A stretch of DNA of 35,055 nucleotides from Ophiothrix spiculata. Its lineage: Eukaryota; Echinodermata; Ophiuroidea; Amphilepidida; Ophiotrichidae. The position numbers were made by a program, and so were the translations under genes. Location of the stretch: NCBI GenBank assembly GCA_000969725.1, contig JXSR01S022522.1. One strand, 5' to 3'. This document shows, piece by piece, positions 1 through 9,300 of this stretch; the stretch's first letter is position 1; every line of letters starts with the position of its first letter. The notes below the pieces were generated by a model. That model worked only from the letters and a program-made list of their open reading frames with translations, made no database searches and was not told the DNA's origin.

Positions 1-676
1 ATCCATATGCTCAGGAAAATGTGAATCCTAACTATTTTTTAATCATGAAAAGATAAATAGTTTCCACTGCCTTTGCGCGGACTCGAACCATGGATTATGG
101 CTGAGGTTATTCATGCATTACGAAGTGAGTGCTCTACCGCTGAGCTATCAAGGCAGCGTTGAGATGGTGAACTAAAATCTAAAACATAAACATTAGAACA
201 TTATTTTTCTTTTGTTTACATAAACAAATGGAATGCTCAATTTGTAAGCAAATTATGCAAATGTGTATATCAGACAAAATGTAGATAATGTAGATACTAA
301 AATCAGGCTATTCTCAGCTCGAACTCAGAGTCATAATTCACGCCCGGTTTTTCGGGCAAAACAACGCGGGTTTGTTACATTTTCATTCAAAATCAACACA
401 ACAAATTTATAGAATACTATTTGTAATTCCGAAAAGTATCAAGCCTACAATCTGTCAAAATTTGAAAACAGGCGAATCGTTCGAACATCATAACATTTTA
501 AGGTTTCGGCGTTAAAGGTGTACATTTTTCGAAGTAGTTTATTGACGTAATTTTGACCTTGATAATGGACGTGAAATCACTACTGAAGTTTCATGTATAA
601 ACTAGAGACTCTATTACATATGTACGCCAAAAATTATTATTCTGATATGTGTAAGTAGGTAAAAAGTTGCAGTAAA
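1..676 (-). repeat. tRNA-module repeat family, copy 1
   Basis: This stretch matches 20375-21051 almost throughout, with small indels, and its first ~340 bases match the reverse of 24475-24813. Shared blocks include the start ATCC-AT-GCTCAGGAAAA, the hairpin GCCCGG-TTTTT-CGGGC near 342, and the end GTAGGTAAAAA-TTGCAGTAAA. Strand is given by the tRNA-like module, which lies on the minus strand at 67-156. In that orientation about 520 bases precede the module and only about 66 follow it. The copy may continue beyond the left window edge. No coding capacity is seen. Confidence 0.85.
67..156 (-). pseudogene. tRNA-derived module (Thr-CGT-like loop)
   Basis: Read on the minus strand this has an acceptor-like pair (CTGCCTT/AAGGCAG), a D arm GCTC-AGCGGTA-GAGC, an A-box-like TAGCTCAGCGG and a perfect B box GGTTCGAGTCC. 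The loop TTCGTAA would give anticodon CGT (Thr), but the anticodon stem does not pair and the segment between it and the T arm is too long. It is therefore a repeat-borne pol III promoter/tRNA relic, not a functional tRNA gene. Confidence 0.75.
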
Positions 677-1394
677 GTTGCTGTTGGCAAAAATGGCACC
701 CATTTAGGGACTGTAGCCTTAAGGAGTGTGTCAAGGTATTTTAAGCCATTTAAGGCACCATTAATTTATCATCAACCATTTCTTCATAGTTTGGTACCTT
801 ATCAGAAACTGAAAGGCCAAAACCTGTCCAGGTCTCGCTTTTTTGGTAATGCGGGTGGTTACCCGGTCAAAATACCCAGTTACCCCCCCCCCCCCCCCGG
901 GGAGTAAACCAATTATAATATCATGATATGGGGCAATTCATGATCTTAGTATTTAGCCAGTAACTTACTGAGTAAGATTCCTTGACTGGCATATCATCCG
1001 CATATGTAACAAAGTCATTCTTTCAAAGGTGCTTTCATTTTTTCACAGGCCTTCCGATGTACAAAAAATGTACATACATCTACAGGCCTGAGAGAATTGA
1101 GGTGAACATTTGGCAAGATTTGCTAAGTTCAAAGTGATGATTTCAAGAAATTGGAAAAAGGTCAAAACAATTTGACCATCAAATAGGGAAGAGAAAACGT
1201 TCATTGACAAGAATGAGGTACTTGATCATCTAATTTAATCCATACTTTAAAAAAGATCAACCAAAAACGCGAAAAAATCACTATCTGCAAAAGCAGTACG
1301 AATCGTATTCTACAATGTGGTAAGCAAAAACATTTTCCATACGCCAGATCTACTCTCCTTTCTCAAAAGGTCATCTCTATCAAAATCGAGTTTA
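677..1394. other. gene-free, C16 tract
   Basis: No coding region is seen. It contains a run of 16 C at 883-898 and the first copy of a local duplication (949-1040). Confidence 0.6.
949..1040 (+). repeat. local direct duplication, copy 1
   Basis: GTATTTAGCCAG...TAAGATTCCTTGACTGGCATAT...GTAACAAAGTCATTCTTTCAAA is repeated at 1587-1655. This copy carries about 12 extra bases (TAACTTACTGAG) and about 10 extra bases (CATCCGCATA) that the second lacks. Confidence 0.8.
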
Positions 1395-1587
1395 CTACAG
1401 TAGAAACTCATTATAACGAAGTTGCTGGGGACAAACAAATTACTTCTTTATATCCAAAATTTCGTTATATCAGGGTTTTTAAAACAATAAAAAACAAAAG
1501 AAATTAGTAAAATGGTACATGAAAATTACTACTTTATAACAGGGTTTTTCTTATATCAGATTTCGTTATAATGAGGTTCTACTGTAG
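1395..1587. mobile_element. pogo/Tigger-like MITE
   Basis: Terminal inverted repeats CTACAGTAGAAACTCATTAT... and ...ATAATGAGGTTCTACTGTAG are about 26 bp long with few mismatches and are flanked by TA. The CAGTAGAACCTC-type end followed by TTATAACGAA is characteristic of pogo/Tigger elements of the Tc1-mariner group. At ~190 bp it has no transposase and is non-autonomous. Its right end abuts the second copy of the local duplication. Confidence 0.75.
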
Positions 1588-1655
1588 TATTTAGCCAGTA
1601 AGATTCCTTGACTGGCATATGTAACAAAGTCATTCTTTCAAATGTGCTTTCTTTT
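1587..1655 (+). repeat. local direct duplication, copy 2
   Basis: Second, shorter copy of the 949-1040 sequence, beginning exactly where the pogo-like MITE ends. Confidence 0.8.
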
Positions 1656-1975
1656 TGTGAAAAGTGAGACTAAAGTGTCATTTTCTAAAATTATTAAAAT
1701 CTTAGCCTCTGAAAAGCTTGTAACTTGAAGTTGAAAACAAATGGTTGAAATCCTGGGGGGCAGTCAAATATGAAATGGATACGGTGTAAGGCCCGCGCTC
1801 CAACAGGCTGGGGCATTCGGTGAGAGCACAGACTGGATAAATGAGGGGTCATTGGGTGAGAGCAAAATACAAAAATATTAGGTCAAAAAATTGGTCAGAA
1901 AATGAGAGGTCAGCATGATTTTAGGTGGGTTTTTTTCTTGTGGTATAAAGAGCACATGGAATTGTAAAAAAATCT

Positions 1976-2275
1976 GGGGGGGGGGGGTACTTACATTGAC
2001 GGAAGGTTCGGGTATGTGCCCTCAAGACCTCCTTTTCGAGCCTCCTCTTCTGCTCCCCAAGATGCTCTTTCAAGATCACTTCAGTTCCAAAGACCCCATT
2101 TTCAATGAATGACTCAAAAGTGTGTTTTACTATAATAGATGTATTCAAGCTAATTTTGAGCGATTTTCAGCTCAAATAGTCATATTTTTATGGGAAAAAA
2201 GCAGATCTTGAGACCTCAACTCAGGAAAAAATAAGTTCCATAGGCCCTATTTAGGCCAAAATTTTTCATGTATCA
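1976..2275 (+). mobile_element. G-run hAT-like MITE, 3'-truncated copy
   Basis: Starts with G12 then TACTTACATTGACGGAAGG, and shares with 2704-3068 the blocks CCAAGATGCTCTTT, CAAAGACCCCATTTTCAA, TAATTTTGAGCGATTTT and TATTTTTATGGGAAAAAA. It diverges after about 2275 and lacks the C-run terminus. The 1740-1975 sequence just before it (GGTGAGAGCA-type phrases) also looks repetitive. Confidence 0.7.
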
Positions 2276-2703
2276 AACTATCAAAATTTGGTAAAATTCA
2301 TAAAAAATTGTACTATTTACATTGTAATTTAAAATCAGAATTTTATCTTGAATAATTGCCAAAATGTGCGTTATTTTGGTGCACATTTTGGAAATTTTGA
2401 AAAACTAACCCATGAAAGGGTTAAATTTTGCAGAGCTACATGTACATTCAGGGTTGTCACGACTCACTACGCCGGGCAGTGGCAGGCAGGCCCACCTGGC
2501 ACTCTTAATTTCCACCCAGCGCTCAGGCTGATTTCGAGGTAAAATATCCGGCACTCAAGGCTCAAAAGTTACATAATCAATGAAGAATCAATAGAAAAAT
2601 GACCTATTATAATCAAAATTTCTATTTTCTTCAGGCCTTGAAATTTCAAAATACCTGGTGTGCAACAAATAGCACTTCTCAAGACATTCAGGTGTGCTGT
2701 AGG
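2276..2703. other. gene-free spacer
   Basis: Nothing coding is seen. The last 8 bases (2696-2703, GCTGTAGG) are the target duplication of the next element. Confidence 0.5.
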
Positions 2704-3068
2704 CCCGGGGGGGGGGTACTTACATTGACGGAAGGTACGGGTATGTGCCGCCCTCGAGACCCCCTTTTCAAGCCGCCTCTTCCGCTCCCCAAGATGCTCT
2801 TTTCAAGATTACCCCAGTTCCGAAGACCCCATTTTCAAAGAAAATGATTCAAAAATGTATTTTATCATGTTTTCATGCTAATTTTGAGCGATTTTTAGCT
2901 CAAATATTCGTATTTTTATGGGAAAAAAGCAGTTCCTGAGACCTCAATTCGGGAAAAAATCAGTTCCATAGACCCTCTTTTTGAACAAAATCCGTTCTGC
3001 AAGACCCTATGTTCGATATCGCGGATCTCACATACCTACCAAAAAAAATTTCGAGTACCCCCCCCGGG
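2704..3068 (+). mobile_element. G-run hAT-like MITE, complete copy with TSD
   Basis: 365 bp bounded by CCCGGGGGGGG(GG)TACT and AGTACCCCCCCCGGG inverted repeats. GCTGTAGG occurs directly before (2696-2703) and directly after (3069-3076), a perfect 8 bp target-site duplication. An 8 bp TSD is typical of the hAT superfamily and also of P and Merlin-like elements. No open frame of transposase size is present. This copy defines the family; relatives lie at 1976-2275, 11203-11580 and, inverted, 25175-25561. Confidence 0.85.
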
Positions 3069-3076
3069 GCTGTAGG

Positions 3077-3817
3077 TATGCAGATACCTACCAGATTTAG
3101 GTATGCTGAAAATCGCACTCCTCAAGATCATTTTAGGCGTGTGATGGTGTGCTATCGCACTCGCACGCCTCAAAATACAAGGCCTGTTTCTTACTATTTC
3201 ACAAAAATTTTAACTGCCTGGTGACAACCCTACCAGTTACATTATCAATGTACTATAAATTGAAATTGTACTTTTCTTGATTTCATTTGGGGGAGCAGAC
3301 ATTTTTTCTGGGGGGCTCCCTCCCTCCCGACCCGCTCCCTCCCTCCCGACCCGCTGGTTACGCAATTGTTTCAAATAACTTTTTCCAGTTGATGCAAGGA
3401 ATTTAAAGAGGGGAACTGGTACTCACCGCCATTTTGATTTTACTGCCGTGTATTAAAATCCTAAGGGACGGCAGCGATCTTGTCGCTCATGGAGGATGAG
3501 ATATTGTACCTCCGGCATTTTACAGCTCCGCGTGCCACACTTCGAGAGTCTTCGCAACGGATTAGCGGGAAAATTGACATACTTTGATCAGGTTAAGGTG
3601 ATAGTCTGTGTCACAGACCAATTTAACACACCACCTAGACACTAACTTGCAAAATAGATTTTGCTCATGCCTACGGTGCTTGCAAAACTTAGCCTCTGGG
3701 GAAAGGCTCGCAAACCTCCGGCCTCTCAAGACGCTCGTTGTTAGTGATGATTTACAAAAATTGTGTCTTTGATATATATAGTGTATAGCACTGCAAAGCT
3801 TTCTCTTTAACTCATAC
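3077..3817. other. gene-free stretch
   Basis: No gene is seen. A short tandem duplication of CTCCCTCCCTCCCGACCCG occurs near 3318-3354. Confidence 0.5.
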
Positions 3818-4078
3818 TATATGTGACGCGTTACATCAAAAGGTACAAGTTGTCTACCTTTGACAAAATTGAGATTTCTGTGTTACTTTAAAGAGAATAA
3901 ATTAAGCTTTGAAATGATACCTTGCTTGTGAAAATTGAAGTTTAAATTTTGAAGATATGGTGAATAAAGATGACAATTTTCTTATTATTTTCTTTATAAT
4001 TTACGAGCTTTATTTGCCTGTATCTCAAAATTTGCTTGGCCGAGAACTTGTACCTTTTGATGTAACGTGTCACATATA
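3818..4078. mobile_element. MITE with ~33 bp TIRs
   Basis: The left end (TATATGTGACGCGTTACATC, continuing AAAAGGTACAAGTT) and the right end (AACTTGTACCTTTTGATGTA, continuing ACGTGTCACATATA) are inverted copies over about 33 bp with one mismatch. The element is about 260 bp and non-coding; superfamily not assigned. Confidence 0.8.
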
Positions 4079-4610
4079 TACTTGACATGGCTTTTGCTGC
4101 TGCCTTTCTGCACTGCACGGATGGCTTGCAATCATCTGTGATACCTAGTTCCTTCCCTTCTTTTTAGCTTTGGGTATGTTTTCATCACTAGTCAAAGATG
4201 AAACAAACGGTTGAGATTGTAGTTAAAATCACACAAAATCAGCAATGCTTGCAGTATCCATTCGGTATATTATTTGGTTCCATTTTACTCAAATAAAATC
4301 CATAGTATTTGATCTAAAATTTGAGGAACCAAGTGCTTTTATTGAGGCCAATAATTCAACCAAAAAGCTTACAAAAGGACATGTAAACCATGGTATTTTG
4401 GCTTCCTTTTTTAAATTCACGCATTGAGCAGCTGGTTAATGCGTGACAAGAATATGTATCAAATTTTTACCTAAGGGGTTTAGTAAGGATTGAAAGATTT
4501 AACTGTCTACCATATTGAATGCATTGTAAATCTACCTGGCAAAACTTCAAGCTTTATCATAGCTCTTACAGAGCTCGCCGATATTAGTTTGAAATAAATT
4601 CTGTCATAAA
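4079..4610. other. gene-free stretch
   Basis: No supported gene or RNA. A 60-codon open frame at 4245-4427 has no splice or protein-like features. Confidence 0.5.
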
Positions 4611-4621
4611 GGGGATGTCGA

Positions 4622-4938
4622 GCGCGAAGCGCGAGATTGATATTCCAAAGCACAAACTTTATAGCCACGAAGTGGCGTTCATGAAGGGGGATGTCGAGCG
4701 CGTAGCGCGAGATTGTTGGGGATGCAACTTGTCGAGCGCGAAGCGCGAGATTGATATTCACAAAATCACAAACTATAGCCACGAAGTGCCCTTACCATGC
4801 TTAGTCCAAATACAGGCCCCATTGAATAGCACAGGTTAGCCGACCATCAACAGATATGAGTGGCGCTGTAATATATACCAGGACAATCAGTCACTATGGT
4901 GCGGAGCACCATCAGTCACGTGTGTGTGAAGCACACAC
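4622..4938 (+). repeat. cluster of GNA-loop mini-hairpins
   Basis: At least six short perfect or near-perfect hairpins, each with a three-base G-N-A loop: GCGC-GAA-GCGC (4622 and 4736), GCCAC-GAA-GTGGC (4664-4676; near copy 4788-4800), GCGC-GTA-GCGC (4698), TGGTGC-GGA-GCACCA (4897-4911) and GTGTGTG-TGAAG-CACACAC (4920-4938). The phrases GTCGAGCGCG...GCGAGATTG and ATAGCCACGAAGTG recur, so part of the cluster is a short diverged tandem array. Confidence 0.75.
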
Positions 4939-4942
4939 AACA

Positions 4943-5244
4943 GAGCCCGATAGAGGGGGTAACTTGCATTGATGTGAATTAGCCTTCTTGTATTGAACAG
5001 CAATACTGAACTTAAACTCTAATACATATATTATAGGTCGGCTTTGGCCAAAGCTAGCTTTATCAATGCCTTCTCACCATTTATGAAAAAAGCTTCCATC
5101 TCAATTTTAGTGACAATGCTATTGGACAAATACATTTTTCCAAGAATTTTTTTATATATTGCAGTCTGGCCTGTGGAAACAACAATAAGGTTCCAGTCAA
5201 AATAGAGACTTTTCAATGTGTTTGTAGTCAAATTTAAAATAACC
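4943..5244. other. gene-free spacer
   Basis: Nothing supported. Confidence 0.4.
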
Positions 5245-5402
5245 TTAAAGCAATACTATAAAGTGTTTTATCCATTTTTCGACAGCAAAACAATTTTTTG
5301 ACAAAATACATTTGAAAAGGCTTTTAGATAAGCTCATTTCTTCATTTTATGCTGTTTTTACTAAAAACCATTTTTGATCAAAATTTTATAGTATTGCTTT
5401 AA
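5245..5402. mobile_element. TTAA-flanked MITE (piggyBac-like)
   Basis: The ends TTAA-AGCAATACTATAAA and TTTATAGTATTGCT-TTAA are perfect inverted copies, and TTAA flanks both sides as a 4 bp target duplication. The element is 158 bp and non-coding. A TTAA target with short inverted repeats is the piggyBac signature, though other small families also use TTAA. Confidence 0.8.
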
Positions 5403-6053
5403 ATTAAATAAGAAAAGCTTTATACGTCACATGTTATCTTATTACACTTTGACATGGCTAGATGATATTGTGATGAGGCATTTTTTATTTTCAGGAAGAC
5501 ATAACTTTCATCTTTCTATGCCCTGCATCCACAATTCTTGTCAAGAGCAAATCTTAGAGCCATATATAGGCCTATGCCTTAAAATTGATGATATTTACTG
5601 AGTGGGGCTGGGGCTGAACTGGTGTCGTGTTCAATTTGAATGCAAAATATGCTAATTAAGTAACTAATTTGCATAATTTCATATCTCCTGAATTGTAAAG
5701 GGACAGTAATATAGAACTTTGTGACTTGAAGGGTCTCGAGTTAAACTTGCGCCTCAAGTTAAACTTGCACCTTGAAACTTTTTGGGGTGCGGTCAAGGTC
5801 ATTCCAGTTGGGAATGTTATTTTGAAGATCAAATACTAAAATGTTCAGAAACCACCCAATGTCATACTTAACGTTTCTGTTTTCAAAGAAGCTCAGAAGC
5901 AAATATATCAAAATATACAATCTAATTATTTTGTGGATTCTGAAAAAAAGGAAATGGTCATGGGATCATATTGAAAAAAATGTTAAGGATGAATGTATGC
6001 ATAAGGCACAGGTATCTTTTATCTCACTGGCTATTTTACAAGAAGAAGCTCAC
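5403..6053. other. gene-free stretch
   Basis: No gene supported. A small direct repeat (AGTTAAACTTGCGCCTC / AGTTAAACTTGCACCTT) lies near 5740-5775. Confidence 0.5.
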
Positions 6054-6156
6054 ACCACTCATGGTTAGTCCATCTAGATGGACCTCGGAAGCGAACGCCT
6101 ATGGCGCACCTATAGCGCTCGCTTGTGAGGTCCATCTAGATGGACCACTCATGGTT
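6054..6156. mobile_element. Hairpin element with 13 bp TSD
   Basis: A 77-base core (6067-6143) folds into one hairpin with ~33 bp arms and few mismatches. Each arm begins with the 16 bp perfect palindrome GTCCATCTAGATGGAC (6068-6083; 6130-6145 on the other side). The core is flanked by the 13 bp direct repeat ACCACTCATGGTT (6054-6066 and 6144-6156). A diverged relative is at 16580-16666. No TIR/TSD combination I know matches it exactly. Confidence 0.7.
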
Positions 6157-6386
6157 TGAAACATACATGCTCTGAATGTATCTAAATATGTCCTTAGGCC
6201 TAGATATTGTTGTTGATGATAATTCATCTTTGTCACTAATAAAACAAAGCATATGCATGGTTTCAGAAGTAGAATCCAATCAATGGGTCAAAAAATATCA
6301 TTGAAAAGATGCTAGTAGGGTGTTCTAAAATCATAAAATATGTTGAATTTTGTGTTTCTATTATTTACTCAGTCTTTTAATGAATC

Positions 6387-9300
6387 ATGGATGGATGGAT
6401 GGGGCAGGCACTGGCAGATAAAGTTGATTTTCTCTTTCATGCAACTCTCTTGAATGGACCCGGCGAGGCGGCAGCGCCAACAGTATGGACTTCCTGTATT
6501 CTGAATGGCCATTATGACAACATTTTATTACATGACCCAGGTAGGACAAAACCAGAAATTAGATGGAAACATTGTTTAAGTCTGTATCCATGATTAGGCA
6601 AGCACATTTTGTTTATTGAGTTACATACAGCTCAGGCGTAGTATTTGATTGATCTTGCTTATCTGTAACTGAAAAATTATTTTTAGGCCTTAAGAAGATC
6701 TGACAAATAGTATACCTAAAATTTAATACACAAAATCTTCTTGCTTAGTACATATACTATTTGGTGGACATCCAGTATGCTAGAAATAAAATTTGTGGAC
6801 AATTAAAATTCATAGATGATGTCCACTGATATATATCTGTTGATGCAAAAATTTCTCTTTGACAAAATGTTCAAAGTCCAAAGTACAGAATTCTTTTAAT
6901 ATTTGATGAACAAAACTGTAAAATGACATCCCATTATCATGATTAGTCAGTCAGCTAAAATGTCAACTTGACAATATTACTGCATACATGTAGAACATCT
7001 GAGAATACTATCTTTGAAAAAATGAGATAAGATGTATTTTTAATGGTAAATATTTGTATAAAATTACTGTAATTTTTGAATATTGTTCAAAGGGTAACTT
7101 GGACCTTTTTTTAATTTGGCCCCTATCCTCCTCCCCTGCAAACAATGTTGAGATTTGCTACTACAAATCTGCTAATGTGTTGGCTTCCAGCATTGAAGCA
7201 GGGACTTGGGATTAAATATCACCCTAATAAAACCTTAACTCCCAAAATGCTTAAAAACTATCCAATCCAAATACGTCATACAAAAAATTTCCTGTTTGCC
7301 CTGGGATTCGAAGCCCCGACCTCTCACATCCCAGTCCAGAGATGAGACACTTGTATGCGGTTTCTTAAGTTTACAATTAAACAATGGCAAGCCACCGAGT
7401 ATGACCAGCCATTGCAGCACTTTTTTGTGCATCTGTAGCCCCCGTCTGTGACGTATTTGGGTGAATTTCTTGATTTTTGCTCTTTGGATATTGTTGGTCT
7501 GAGGAGGGTTAGGGTTAAATGTTGCCGTTAAAAGTGCCCCAACAGGTTTTTTTTCACACAAAACACCCCTGTTGTAAAATATCCATTGTAGTGTATCCAT
7601 TCAATGTAAATAAGACTTTGTTTGTGCGACATTGACTGACAAAAAATATAAATTTTGCAGCAAATGATAGACAAATAACAACAAGCAAGATAAGTTAGAC
7701 ATGTAAAACTATTTTATTTGAGATCTACAATTTACAGATATGTGCATATTGTACAACCACTTTTTACAGATGATTTATTAATTATTATTACAGTAAAATG
7801 AAATTGTTAATTTTTGCTGTTATCAAGTTGAAATAATTCTAATTTAACTACCTTTAAGGTCTGATTTTTACATTTGCAGGATTGTGTACAAAGACTTATG
7901 AAGATCTGAACCCCCGGGATCCGAACTTCAGAAAAAGGGAATTTTATGAAATATTGTAAGTATACAAATTGAAGTTTTATTTCAATGGTACCTGGGGTGG
8001 GCTTGTATCATACCCAACTTATATTTTGATAGAGGTACTGTATAAGTGGTATTTCATCATGTGAATGCAAGAAAGTTGTGTCTGCAATGGCTGCCCTAAG
8101 CTATATTTATTCTTCAACTTGTCACAAGAATGTGAAAAATCTCAAAATTTCACTGTCTTATGTCAGTGGTTCTTGAAATGGTTCTTCAGGTGACACCTGA
8201 AGACACCGTCACCTGAAGAACCATTTCAAGAACCACTGACCCAAGACTGGAGATTTTACAGTGTGCAATTCAAATTAATGACAAATGGCAGCTATTGCAG
8301 ATACGACTTTCTTGCACTCACGTGGCGATTTTTAGAGCTACATTTTCACGTTTTTCAGGCTCAACTCGTCTAGCATGGAATTAAATGTACCTTGAAAATG
8401 GTCTTTGTATACTGCCGCACGTTTAAGAATTAAAATTTGTGAAATGATTTAAAGTTTGCCATGAGCAAAAATTGCTGCTAGCAAAAATATTGCCGTTTAC
8501 AGTATACAGGAGAAAGTGTCAAAAGGAGGGTGTTTCGCTACGCATCTTCCTGACCACTTTTGTACTAAACAGCCCCCCTTTTCTCCCTGTTGGAATTTAT
8601 CTCAAGTTCAAATATTTTGCCTGCACAATATTAGAGGATGGATTTTTCTACAAGTAAAATTGTAATATCCCAATTTATAGCTCTTTTTACAACTTCAAGT
8701 AACTATTTTGCTGCTAAAAAGTACTGAATCATTTCTTAAACCTACAAATTAAAAATCTCTATGTACATGAAGTATAATTACAATTTACATAAGAAATGAT
8801 GAAAAAATTACACAAGTTGCTTTAAAAGCAGTGGAATCTTTACAATATATAATTGAGGTAATAGTAAACAGTTTTTAGAGAATTTACAAAGTTTTTTTGT
8901 ACATCACACATGATCAGCTTTACAAGATATGTTTAGATGATTTGATATATACATTATGTAGAAACTGCAGATTTATTAACAACAATCAGTCACTACTAGA
9001 CTACTGACTTCTATTTTGATAATCATGCAGATTAATCTTTAAAAAAAATGAAGTGCAATATCACTCACAGTATTACAGATTAAATAGGTCTTTTGTATCT
9101 ACTTTAACCCTCTTTATCCTGAATTGCAATATAGGTGTGTATAACCCATACTGAATTAATTTACACGCAATACGAATTAGAACGCCTGAGCGTTCTCTCG
9201 TAAGCTCCTTTGGAAACGCTCAGGCATTCTATTGGATCAAAAGGGTTAAACTCGCACTTGTGGTCAATTGTCAGAACTGAGCCAAATTTATACGGTTCTA

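Noticed and set aside
67..156. Functional tRNA-Thr gene
   Set aside because: The anticodon stem does not pair, the variable region is too long, and the module is embedded in a repeat with two other degenerate copies.
4507..4839. 91- and 74-codon frames over the mini-hairpin cluster
   Set aside because: Repeated peptide words (SSAKREIDI) come from the repeated DNA hairpins; start and stop positions are arbitrary.
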